DNA of 55,022 bases from Acidobacteriota bacterium (GTDB lineage: Bacteria > Acidobacteriota > Terriglobia > UBA7540). The DNA lies in NCBI GenBank assembly GCA_902812365.1, contig CADDZC010000018.1:1-55022 (forward strand), read 5' to 3'. Position numbers and translations under genes: made by a program. The first letter of the stretch is position 1, and each line of letters opens with the position of its first letter. Positions 25,446 through 33,745 of the stretch are shown here, piece after piece. The notes under the pieces are model-generated. The model was not told the DNA's origin. It worked only from the letters and a program-made list of their open reading frames with translations, and did no database searches.

Positions 25446-26378
25446 ATGGCCATCACCGATTTGCAAAAGAAAGCTGCCCAGGCAATCGTCAATATCTTCG
25501 AGACCGGACGGCCCCAGGGGAATTACGGGAGCGTAACGCTGCTCGCTGGCGATACGGGTCATCTCACCTACGGCCGTTCCCAAACCACTCTGGCCAGCGG
25601 CAGTCTCTATTTGCTCATTCAGCAGTACTGTGACGCTCCGGGCGCCTATTACGCTTCCGAGCTCCGCCCGTACCTACCGGGTCTCGCCAACCGCGACTTC
25701 AGCCTGGACAACGACGCCTCCTTCCGGTCTCTGCTCCACGCCGCCGGCGACGATCCGGTCATGCACGACACCCAGGACCGGTTTTTTGACCGGGAATACT
25801 GGAGCCCTTGCGTCTCGACTGCGGCCAGCATGGGCATTCAGGGAGCCCTGGGAACCAGCGTCATCTATGATAGCTTCATTCAAGGGGCTTTCAGGATCAT
25901 CCGGGATCTGACCAATGTGGACCACGGCCTGGCCAGCGCGATCGGAGAGCAGGCCTGGATTGCCGCTTACGTCGCCGAGCGGAGAAATTGGCTGGCCACC
26001 AACCGCAATACCCTCTTGCAGCGCACGGTGTATCGCATGGACGCCTTCACCCGTCTGATGAGTGACGGGAAATGGGACCTGGCTCTGCCCCTCACCGTCC
26101 TCGGCCAGACCATTGACGAAGGGGTGCTCTCCGCAACCCCCTTGCGAGCCGCCGCGCATCCGCCCGACGAGCGCGTCCTGGTCGTGGCGACGCCCCTCAT
26201 GAGGGGTCCGGACGTGCTCGCCGTGCAGCAGGCTTTGGAACAGGCAGGATTCACCATCAGCGATCACAGCGGCTACGGCCCCGACACGGCCGCGGCGGTG
26301 AAACAGTTTCAGGCTCAACACGGCTTAGCGGTGGACGGAGCCGTCGGCCCCGCCACGCGCGCGGCGCTGGGCCTGTAG
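25446..26378 (+). CDS. GH46 chitosanase with peptidoglycan-binding domain
   Basis: A 310-residue protein. Residues 3-235 form a family-46 chitosanase-type lysozyme fold: Glu19 in NIFETGRPQGNYG and Asp36 in LAGDTGHLTYGRSQ match the two catalytic acids of Streptomyces chitosanase. Residues 245-310 are a PG_binding_1 repeat (MRGPDVLAVQQALEQAGF, then VKQFQAQHGLAVDGAVGP). The enzyme would cut beta-1,4-glucosamine chains or a modified cell-wall polymer. The Met at 25446 gives an N-terminus (MAITDLQKKA) without a signal peptide, so export would need another route or lysis. It sits between a small unknown and the CPBP gene. Confidence 0.88.
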   Translation: MAITDLQKKAAQAIVNIFETGRPQGNYGSVTLLAGDTGHLTYGRSQTTLASGSLYLLIQQYCDAPGAYYASELRPYLPGLANRDFSLDNDASFRSLLHAAGDDPVMHDTQDRFFDREYWSPCVSTAASMGIQGALGTSVIYDSFIQGAFRIIRDLTNVDHGLASAIGEQAWIAAYVAERRNWLATNRNTLLQRTVYRMDAFTRLMSDGKWDLALPLTVLGQTIDEGVLSATPLRAAAHPPDERVLVVATPLMRGPDVLAVQQALEQAGFTISDHSGYGPDTAAAVKQFQAQHGLAVDGAVGPATRAALGL

Positions 26379-26406
26379 TCGTTCCTGGCGGCTGTCTCGG
26401 ATCGAG

Positions 26407-29400
26407 GTGCTCATGCCCGTCAAGCTCACGTCGACGCAGTATAAGATCATCGCCGCGACCATTCTCCTTGCCGGCATCTCGCTCGCCCTTGCCGTCAAGT
26501 ATTTCGAAAAAGCTTTCCCTGAGGCTTCCATTACGTTTCGGGTTAACCGGACAGAATCGCAGGCGATTGCCGCGCGTTTCGTCGCCGATCGCCGGTTTGA
26601 CCTGGCGGGCTACCAGCACGCGGCCGTGTTTAACTATGACGATGACACCAAGTTGTACCTCGAGCGCACCCAGGGCCTGGAGCGAATGAATCAATTGGCG
26701 CGCGGGCCGATTCACCTGTGGCGCTGGGACCATCGCTGGTTCAAGTCCGGGCAGAAAGAAGAGTTCCGCGTGAGCGTGACCCCGGGCGGCGACGTCGTGG
26801 GCTTCGACCACGAGATTCCCGAGGCGGCGCCGGGAGCCCATCTCGATCAGAACGCCGCCCGCCAAATTGCGGAAGGATTCCTGACCGGCGTGATGAAGCG
26901 CGACCTGAACGCCCTCGAGTTTATGGAAGCGACGAGCCGGCAGCGCCCCGCCCGCACTGACCACTCGTTCACGTGGAAGCAGAAGGACGTCAACCTTGGT
27001 GACGGCAGCCTGCGCATCGAGGTGGAGGTGGATGGCGACCGCGTGGCCGGCTACGAGGAGTTCGTCAAGATTCCCGATCAGTGGATTCGCGATTACCAGC
27101 GCTTGCGCTCGCGCAATGTATCGGCCCAGGTGATCGATCAGGTGCTCTGGGCCCTGCTGAGCGTCGCCATGCTCGTGCTGCTGGTTATGCGCCTGCGCGA
27201 TGGCGACGTGCCGTGGCGGCTCGCCGCAACGTTTGGCGCGGTGGCGGCCACGCTTTTTTTTCTCGGCCAGTTGAACACATTCTCGCTGGCCAAGTTCGAG
27301 TACGCGACGACGGACCCTTACGCAAGCTTTGTCGCCAATTATCTGGTCCGAAGCATCGTCAGCGCCGTGGGGATCGGGGTGGCGATTTTTCTGCTCATCG
27401 CCAGTTCCGAGCCCGTGTACCGCGAGGCTTTTCCCGGCCTGCTATCGCTGCGGCGGGCGCTGACGTGGCAAGGCCTGCGCTCCCGCTCCTTCTTCATGGC
27501 CAATGTGGTCGGCATTGGCCTTACCTTCTTTTTCTTCGCCTATCAGACGATTTTCTATTTGGCCGCCAACCGGCTCGAGGCCTGGGCGCCCTCGGACATC
27601 CCGTTCTCCAATGACCTCAATACCACCATTCCGTGGGTGGCCGTCCTCTTCACCGGGTTTTTCCCGGCCGTGTCCGAGGAGATGCAGTTTCGCGCTTTCG
27701 CCATCCCCTTTCTCAAGAAGGTTTTCCGCTATTGGCCCGTCGCCATCGTGCTGGCCGCGTTCAACTGGGGGTTTCTGCACTCCGCCTACCCCAACCAGCC
27801 GTTCTTTATTCGCGGCGTCGAGGTAGGCATGGGCGGCATCATCATCGGCCTGATCATGATGCGGTTCGGCATCGTCGCCACCATGATCTGGCACTACTCC
27901 GTCGACGCTTTGTATCAGGCCTTTCTGCTGCTCCGTTCACCCAATCACTACCTGATGCTTTCAGGAGCCGTGACGGCGGGCATCATGTTGATTCCCCTGG
28001 GTGTCGCTTTGGTTGCCTATCTCCGCACGGGAACGTTCACAGCCGAAGAACCCCTCACCAACCAGAGCGAAGGCATCCGGCGAATTCCAAAAACGGAAGT
28101 GGCGGCGGCGAAGGACGAGATGCCGCCCTATCGGCCGCTCGGCGGGCGGGCGCTGGTGGCGGCACTTGGCCTCATCGTCTTGTTCGGTGCTCTGGCTGCG
28201 ATCCCGGTATACCGCTTCGGCCAGGAGATCAAACTCCGCGTCACGCGCCGCGATGCTTTGAGTCTGGCCGACGATTTTCTCCGCGCGAAGCACGTGGCGC
28301 CCGAGTCCTACCGCCGCGTCGCGACGTTACAGAATCACGTTGATCCGCTGACCCTCAAGTACCTGCTCGAGTATCGATCCGTGCGGGACGCGGACGCCGT
28401 TTATCGCCGAGCCACGAAACTGGTCTTGTGGCAAGTTCGCTACTTCCGCCCGCTTCAGATCGAAGAGTATCTCGTGTTTATTGACCCTGAAACCCCGCGG
28501 GTGTTCGCCTACCGGCACATCCTTGACGAAAACGCGCCCGGCCCTTCGCTCTCGTCCCAACAGGCTCAGGCGCTCGCCGAGCGGTTTCTGGCCGAGCAAG
28601 GCTACGACCTGCACAACTTCACCCTCCAGGACTCGGAAGCGCGGAAACGGAAGGCCCGCGAGGATTACGAGCTGGTGTGGCAGGCGAAGCCCGGCGATCC
28701 CCGCAACGTCGGCCAGGCCTATTATCGCCTCCAGGTCGAAGTCGCCGGGGATCAGATCGTCGGCTTCGTGCGCCTGTTCAAACTACCCGAAGCGTGGGTA
28801 CGCCACGAGCAGCAAAACAGCCTGGTGAACGTCCTGTTGAACGCCTTGAAGGGCATTCTGTATGCCGGCCTGGTTGCCGCATTTGTAGGGCTGTTTGTGC
28901 GCCAAGTTCGCCGGGGAGCGCTTCCGTGGAGGCGCGCCGTCAAGGTCGCCATACCGATGTTCGCGGCCATCGCATTGTACGCCGTCCTCCAGGCGCCCGT
29001 GCTATACCAATTCTACTCGACCTCCATTCCCCTGAGCACGTTCAAACTGCTTGTCGCCGCCGGTTTCTTGACGTTATGTATCGGTGTCACCGTCCTGATT
29101 TGGTTGCTCGTGGCCTTTGCCTCAAGCCTTTATCCGCGATCCTGGAGCATCTTCCTTCCCGCCGCGCGGCGCACCTGGCGGCGTGACGCCCTGGTGGCCC
29201 TCGTTGTGAGCCTTGTCGTCGGCGCGGGATTGGATAAACTAACCGCTCTGTTGTACTCCCACTTCCACGCGTACGCCGCCATGAAGGCGGAGCTCGTGCC
29301 CGGAGTGCTCAACGCGTGGTGGCCCGGCGCGGCCGTTTTTATGGATGCCCTGCCCCACGCCGTGGCCTACGCCGCCATCGCCGCGTTCCTGATTTATCTG

Positions 29401-29769
29401 GTGCGGTTCGGCTTTGCCACCCGGGCGTGGTGGCTGTGGCTGGAAGTGGCGCTGCTGGTGGTTACGCTCGGGCCCACCGGCGCGCATTCGGCCGCCGCGT
29501 ACTTCCTCGGCTGGGCGGACGCGTTGCTGCAGCTCGCGGCCACGATTGCTTTGGTAATCTTCTATTTCCGAGACAACGTGCTCGCCTATGTGGCCGCCGC
29601 CTTTTGTCTGCCCCTCGCCGAGCCGCTGGTCTATCTGCTTTCCCAGAGCGCGTCCTTCTTCCGCTGGAACGGGATTTTGTTGGCCTTGCTCACAGCGCTC
29701 GCGCTCTGGTGGTTCTTCGTTCCGCGCAGAGCCGCGGCGGCGCGGCCAGACGATGCCCCTCGCCCGTGA
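26407..29769 (+). CDS. Giant internally duplicated CPBP-family intramembrane protein
   Basis: A 1120-residue polytopic membrane protein with two related halves. Each half has an N-terminal helix, extracytoplasmic PepSY-like segments, and then a membrane bundle. The first half (to about residue 550) carries the CPBP (Abi/Rce1-like) glutamyl-protease motifs: Glu424-Glu425 in SEEMQFRAF, FNWGFLH near 451-457, and a His/Asp box in WHYSVD near 497. The second half repeats the PepSY-like and linker regions (EAWVRHEQQ matches DQWIRDYQR of the first half), but its membrane bundle lacks those residues. Start is GTG 26407 or ATG 26413. Function is unknown; CPBP proteins are metalloproteases or immunity proteins. 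Confidence 0.82.
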   Translation: MLMPVKLTSTQYKIIAATILLAGISLALAVKYFEKAFPEASITFRVNRTESQAIAARFVADRRFDLAGYQHAAVFNYDDDTKLYLERTQGLERMNQLARGPIHLWRWDHRWFKSGQKEEFRVSVTPGGDVVGFDHEIPEAAPGAHLDQNAARQIAEGFLTGVMKRDLNALEFMEATSRQRPARTDHSFTWKQKDVNLGDGSLRIEVEVDGDRVAGYEEFVKIPDQWIRDYQRLRSRNVSAQVIDQVLWALLSVAMLVLLVMRLRDGDVPWRLAATFGAVAATLFFLGQLNTFSLAKFEYATTDPYASFVANYLVRSIVSAVGIGVAIFLLIASSEPVYREAFPGLLSLRRALTWQGLRSRSFFMANVVGIGLTFFFFAYQTIFYLAANRLEAWAPSDIPFSNDLNTTIPWVAVLFTGFFPAVSEEMQFRAFAIPFLKKVFRYWPVAIVLAAFNWGFLHSAYPNQPFFIRGVEVGMGGIIIGLIMMRFGIVATMIWHYSVDALYQAFLLLRSPNHYLMLSGAVTAGIMLIPLGVALVAYLRTGTFTAEEPLTNQSEGIRRIPKTEVAAAKDEMPPYRPLGGRALVAALGLIVLFGALAAIPVYRFGQEIKLRVTRRDALSLADDFLRAKHVAPESYRRVATLQNHVDPLTLKYLLEYRSVRDADAVYRRATKLVLWQVRYFRPLQIEEYLVFIDPETPRVFAYRHILDENAPGPSLSSQQAQALAERFLAEQGYDLHNFTLQDSEARKRKAREDYELVWQAKPGDPRNVGQAYYRLQVEVAGDQIVGFVRLFKLPEAWVRHEQQNSLVNVLLNALKGILYAGLVAAFVGLFVRQVRRGALPWRRAVKVAIPMFAAIALYAVLQAPVLYQFYSTSIPLSTFKLLVAAGFLTLCIGVTVLIWLLVAFASSLYPRSWSIFLPAARRTWRRDALVALVVSLVVGAGLDKLTALLYSHFHAYAAMKAELVPGVLNAWWPGAAVFMDALPHAVAYAAIAAFLIYLVRFGFATRAWWLWLEVALLVVTLGPTGAHSAAAYFLGWADALLQLAATIALVIFYFRDNVLAYVAAAFCLPLAEPLVYLLSQSASFFRWNGILLALLTALALWWFFVPRRAAAARPDDAPRP

Positions 29770-29779
29770 ACGGCGCCTT

Positions 29780-30766
29780 TCAATACAAGGCGGGAGCTTC
29801 CAACAGCCGGCTTTCCCCGTCGCGCCATAGCGCGTACGTGAGCTTAAATTGGGCGTTCATCGACGCCGCCCCGATCTCGCCGCGAGGATTCATGGCGATC
29901 ACGCAGATTTGATCGCCCTGCCGGTTTCGGGGATCGGTCTGCGCCATGTGGCGCAACAGTTCTTCGCAGGCTTCCTGGGGCGAAGCGCCCCGGGCCATAC
30001 TGTGAACGATGGAGACGCTGGTGCAGTAGTTGGTCATCAGGTCCCCGTCCCCGGTCGCCGAAGCCGCTCCGGCGTTATCGTCGGCGTAGACCCCGCAGCC
30101 GACAAGCGGCGAGTCCCCCACGCGTCCTGGCAGCTTCCATGCCAGACCCGACGTGGAGCATCCCGAAACCATGTGGCCGCGACCGTCGGTGGCCACCATG
30201 CCGATGGTGTCATGGTTCTCGGCGGTAAGCCAGAAGCTGGGGCGATTCGGCGTAGCCTTCCACTTGAGCCAGGCTTCGAGACTTTGCGGGGTGAGCAACT
30301 GCTCGGGTTGGAAACCCATCTCCAGGGCAAAGCGAAAGGCACCCCCGCCGGCCAATGTCGTGTGGCGGGTCTTCTCCAGAACCAGCCGGGCCACCGAAAT
30401 CGGATTCTTGATGCTGTGCAGGCTGCAGACCGCGCCGGCCCGATGCCGCGTGCCGTCCATGATGGCGGCGTCGAGCTCCACTTCGCCTTCCGCGTTGGGC
30501 AGTCCGCCATAGCCAACGCTGGTCACGTTCGGATCATTTTCGGGAACGTTAATTCCCTTTTCGACGGCGTCGAGCAGGCTGCCGCCGTTTCGAAACACTT
30601 CCGCCGCGCGCTCGTTCGCTGGCTGGCCGTGTTTCCACGTCGACAAGAAAACCGGACTCCCCGAAGCCGCGACGGAAGAGGAGCCCGCCGCGCTTAAATC
30701 TGCGGCGGCCACCAGTGCGGCTCCGGTAACGGATTTGATAAACGTTCGCCGATCTGATGAATCCAT
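29780..30766 (-). CDS. Exported N4-(beta-N-acetylglucosaminyl)-L-asparaginase (glycosylasparaginase-like)
   Basis: A 328-residue Ntn-hydrolase of the isoaspartyl peptidase/glycosylasparaginase family, which is made as a precursor that cleaves itself into two chains. The new N-terminal nucleophile is Thr187 in ENHDTIGM, the motif of the glycosylasparaginase branch. A Tat-like export signal is present (SDRRTFIKSVTGAALVAAA). Other anchors are the chain-alpha DAAIMDG and the GDGDLMTNYC region. The role is release of asparagine-linked sugars or isoaspartyl residues in the periplasm. It follows the hydantoinase B gene in the same orientation, with a 123-base gap. Confidence 0.9.
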   Translation of the reverse strand: MDSSDRRTFIKSVTGAALVAAADLSAAGSSSVAASGSPVFLSTWKHGQPANERAAEVFRNGGSLLDAVEKGINVPENDPNVTSVGYGGLPNAEGEVELDAAIMDGTRHRAGAVCSLHSIKNPISVARLVLEKTRHTTLAGGGAFRFALEMGFQPEQLLTPQSLEAWLKWKATPNRPSFWLTAENHDTIGMVATDGRGHMVSGCSTSGLAWKLPGRVGDSPLVGCGVYADDNAGAASATGDGDLMTNYCTSVSIVHSMARGASPQEACEELLRHMAQTDPRNRQGDQICVIAMNPRGEIGAASMNAQFKLTYALWRDGESRLLEAPALY

Positions 30767-30889
30767 AAGCTGCCTCCGGGAAGAGACTGAGTCTGGAATC
30801 CTGGCTAAACCAATCCATTTCCCGCAGTCGATCCGGGTAGGGAAGAGCCGGATGTGCTGCCGGACAGGGTCGGATGGCCAACCTGGCTT

Positions 30890-32554
30890 CTACTGCTTGA
30901 CTCCGGACTTCGAGCTGTCGCTCTCTACCGCTCCCCACCCGCCGCCACCTGGAGTCTCAATTCGCAGAACGCTACCCGCCGGAGCCATGAACGTCACTTT
31001 CGATGGCAGGACCGTCGTGCGATACTTTCCGCCGCCTATCGGCACCTTGAGCACGTTTTTGCCCGGCTTTCCCGGTTTTCCGCCCGCCAACCCGTAGGGG
31101 GGAAACCGGCGGCGGTCGGAAAGGATGCTCGCGCGAACATCGGTTAAGAACTCCATCTCGCGCACCACGCCGTCGCCCCCCCGGAATCGTCCGGCACCGC
31201 CGGATCCGCGCCGCCTCTCATAGCGGACGACGCGGACCGGATAGCTGGACTCGAGCGCCTCGATGGGAGTATTAAGGGAATTGGTCATGTGCGTATGGAC
31301 GGCGGAAAGTCCATCCGCCGTCGGCCGCGCTCCCATGCCGCCGGCGATCGTCTCATAATAGGTGAACGGTTCCGAAGGCGGCGAACCGTGTGATCGCGGG
31401 CTCCCGGGGGCCGCCGGCCGCAATCCGCCGAATGAGAGATTGTTCATCGTGCCGGCGCTCGCGGCGGGGATACGATCCGGGATGGCCAACGCGAGGGCTT
31501 TGAGCAGCACGTCCACAATACGCTGCGACGTCTCGACGTTTCCCGCCGCCACCGCCGCCGGGGGAAGGGCGTTGACCACCGAACCTTCCGGAGCCAGCAC
31601 CTTGATCGGAGTCATTAGGCCAGCCGCAGCCGGCACCTCCTCGCCGAGCAGGCACCGGAAGACATAAAACACGGCCGAGACCGTGATGGCCAACACGGCA
31701 TTGATGCTGCCTCGCCGCTGTGCCGATGTGCCGGTAAAGTCCACCGTGGCCTGATCGCCATGGATGCGGATGGCAACTATGAGGCGCACCGGGCGGTTGT
31801 CGAATCCGTCGTCATCCAGCCAATCTTCGGCCCGATAAACACCGTCCGGAATATTGCGAAGCGCTCGGCGCATGAGGCGTTCGGAATAACGATGGAGGGC
31901 GTCAAGGTAAAACGTAACCTTGGCGAGACCGTATTTATCGAGCAGCTCTCTCAACCGCCTCTCGCCCAGACGGCACGCGGCCAGCTGAGCCGTCAGATCC
32001 CCTTCGCGCTCCCGAGGCGCGCGTACATTAGCGAGCACCATGGCCAGCACATCCGGAGAGATTTTGCCCCGGTGCACGACGACAACCGGGGGAATCCGCA
32101 ACCCTTCCTGATAGACCTCTTCGCTCAACCCCATCGAGGCCGGCTGACTACCCCCGATATCGGAGTGATGGGCGCGATTGGCCACGTAGAAGATCGGATG
32201 CCGAATGGTGGCCTCGCGCCGCCGCTGGCCGGGCCAGACCGGCATCACGAGCGTGAGGTCCGGCAGGTGGGTGCCGCCCGCGAACGGATCGTTGAGCATG
32301 GCTATGTCTCCCGGTCCCAGAGTTAGCCGTTCGATGGCCGCGACGACCGACATCGGCATGGAGCCCAAATGTACGGGCATGTGATCTCCCATCGCGACCA
32401 CGCGACCCCAGCCGTCAAAGACGGCACAGGAATAATCGCGCCGCTCCTTAATGTTGGGGGAAAACGCCGCGCGCCGGAGCGCCGCGCCCATTTCCTCGGC
32501 GATGGAGTGGAAAAGGTTCTTGAAGATTTCCAGCTCTGCCGCTTCCGTCCGCAT
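30890..32554 (-). CDS. Hydantoinase B/oxoprolinase-family protein
   Basis: A 554-residue HyuB-family protein, the beta subunit of N-methylhydantoinases, 5-oxoprolinases and acetone carboxylase-like enzymes. Recognisable blocks are the N-terminal IFKNLFHSIAEEMGAALRRA, then NIKERRDYSCAVFD, GDIAMLNDPFAGGTHLPD and NRAHHSDIGG, all of which hold family-conserved His/Asp residues. The ATG at 32554 has GGAGGG upstream; a longer frame from 32653 would add 33 residues that do not match the family. The usual partner HyuA (ATP-binding alpha subunit) is not in the window. The substrate is unknown. Confidence 0.88.
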   Translation of the reverse strand: MRTEAAELEIFKNLFHSIAEEMGAALRRAAFSPNIKERRDYSCAVFDGWGRVVAMGDHMPVHLGSMPMSVVAAIERLTLGPGDIAMLNDPFAGGTHLPDLTLVMPVWPGQRRREATIRHPIFYVANRAHHSDIGGSQPASMGLSEEVYQEGLRIPPVVVVHRGKISPDVLAMVLANVRAPREREGDLTAQLAACRLGERRLRELLDKYGLAKVTFYLDALHRYSERLMRRALRNIPDGVYRAEDWLDDDGFDNRPVRLIVAIRIHGDQATVDFTGTSAQRRGSINAVLAITVSAVFYVFRCLLGEEVPAAAGLMTPIKVLAPEGSVVNALPPAAVAAGNVETSQRIVDVLLKALALAIPDRIPAASAGTMNNLSFGGLRPAAPGSPRSHGSPPSEPFTYYETIAGGMGARPTADGLSAVHTHMTNSLNTPIEALESSYPVRVVRYERRRGSGGAGRFRGGDGVVREMEFLTDVRASILSDRRRFPPYGLAGGKPGKPGKNVLKVPIGGGKYRTTVLPSKVTFMAPAGSVLRIETPGGGGWGAVESDSSKSGVKQ

Positions 32555-32670
32555 GGCGCGACGTTCCCTCCGAGGGCTGATTGTAGCTGATTCGCCGTGC
32601 GGACGGAGGCGGGTTGTGCAGGCCCCGGGAGCTTTCAGGCACCGCTGCCGCACGATGCCCGCCGATCGGT

Positions 32671-33222
32671 CTAGTGCCCGCCAACGACGCCGCGAATAAT
32701 ATCCGCGATCCTCCCCGTCTTGGTGTTCATGATGACGACGTCGGCACCGATTGTACCGCGGACATAAACCGGCGGGAGGCGTGGCAACCGACGATCGAGG
32801 GGGGGCGGAAGTGGAGCGAGTCGCTTTTGGAGACCAGGAGGAAGCTGGCCGTCACGTTCGAGGTGTTTCTCAAGGCCGGGCGGAAGATTCCCGCCGCGCT
32901 TGGCAAGTCCCGGCGGCAATCCTCCGCGCTGATGCCGATAATAGTCGCCTATCTCGGCGCGCTCGCGCTCCGTGAACATCACTCTCAGGGAAGCCGGCCG
33001 GTCTTGGCGACCGGCGCGGCCTTCCTCCTCATCTTCACCTTCCGCATCATGATCCCGGCCTTGCCTCCAGTGTTCGCCCCCGTGGCCGTGACCCTGAGCC
33101 GACACGTCAGCGATGGCCAATTTCGGACGACTGACCCATGTTCCGAGCGCAACGATCACCGCGGTTGCCGCCATCGATACAATCCAGTGGCGGCCCCCGA
33201 GGGGATTTCCCGAACTGTCCAT
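32671..33222 (-). CDS. Secreted LPPGL-repeat protein
   Basis: A 183-residue exported protein. The signal anchor is at about residues 13-32, followed by a His/Asp/Glu-rich low-complexity stretch (about 45-75). The C-terminal half carries LPPGLAKR, LPPGLEKH, LPPGLQKR and LPPPLDRR in succession, then YVRGTIGADVVIMNTKTGRI. This is a lineage-typical repeat protein found widely in Acidobacteriota, often annotated only as hypothetical; RcnB and DUF1236 proteins have a similar C-terminal pattern. The ATG at 33222 has a strong GAGGAGGTGGAG upstream. Confidence 0.7.
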   Translation of the reverse strand: MDSSGNPLGGRHWIVSMAATAVIVALGTWVSRPKLAIADVSAQGHGHGGEHWRQGRDHDAEGEDEEEGRAGRQDRPASLRVMFTERERAEIGDYYRHQRGGLPPGLAKRGGNLPPGLEKHLERDGQLPPGLQKRLAPLPPPLDRRLPRLPPVYVRGTIGADVVIMNTKTGRIADIIRGVVGGH

Positions 33223-33320
33223 TCTCCACCTCCTCGGCGCGATCGCTGGCACGGAGCCGGGCCCTTCGGCGTTACTCGCTCCGTCTCTATCGAGAGTGTA
33301 CTCTCTCGCCGAAATAAAAC

Positions 33321-33647
33321 CTATTCGGATGTGATTTCAGCGACCTCAATCTCCAGCAGCGCGTGGCATGAGGAACACACAATCCTTCCACTCTCCTGAC
33401 CGCCTTCGATCCTGAAAAGCGCCGTCTCGCCGCAGCGGGCACAGGCGGCAGTGGGCGCCGAGGGATCGCGGTCGGGAAGTGGCGATCTCAGGGGCCCGCA
33501 AAACTGTCCAACTTGGCGTGTAACAGGTTCAAACGTCGTGTAACACCGGCTGCACACATGGTTGAAACAACACGCCGGACTGCAGGAGTAAACGACATCG
33601 GAAGAGCCGCATTTCGGGCACGCCATCGACACAGGGGCGAGGGTCAT
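33321..33647 (-). CDS. Small multi-zinc-ribbon protein
   Basis: A 108-residue protein with several paired cysteines: CPKCGSSD near the N-terminus, CSPACC and CSRC in the middle, CARCGE near residue 75 and CSSCH near 95. These would form two to three zinc ribbons, as in nucleic-acid- or partner-binding proteins. There is no signal peptide. Translation could start at 33626 (MACPKC) instead of 33647; neither has a strong Shine-Dalgarno. It precedes the LPPGL gene and follows the NatB-type permease gene; no partnership with either is evident. Confidence 0.65.
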   Translation of the reverse strand: MTLAPVSMACPKCGSSDVVYSCSPACCFNHVCSRCYTTFEPVTRQVGQFCGPLRSPLPDRDPSAPTAACARCGETALFRIEGGQESGRIVCSSCHALLEIEVAEITSE

Positions 33648-33745
33648 GATCGGGATCGCCTTCCTTCGGCAGCGACCGGAGCCCTGTCGTCAAGCGCCGG
33701 AATTCCCCGCCCAGGTGCTCTCCGGCGGCCTCGATCCGGCCATGG

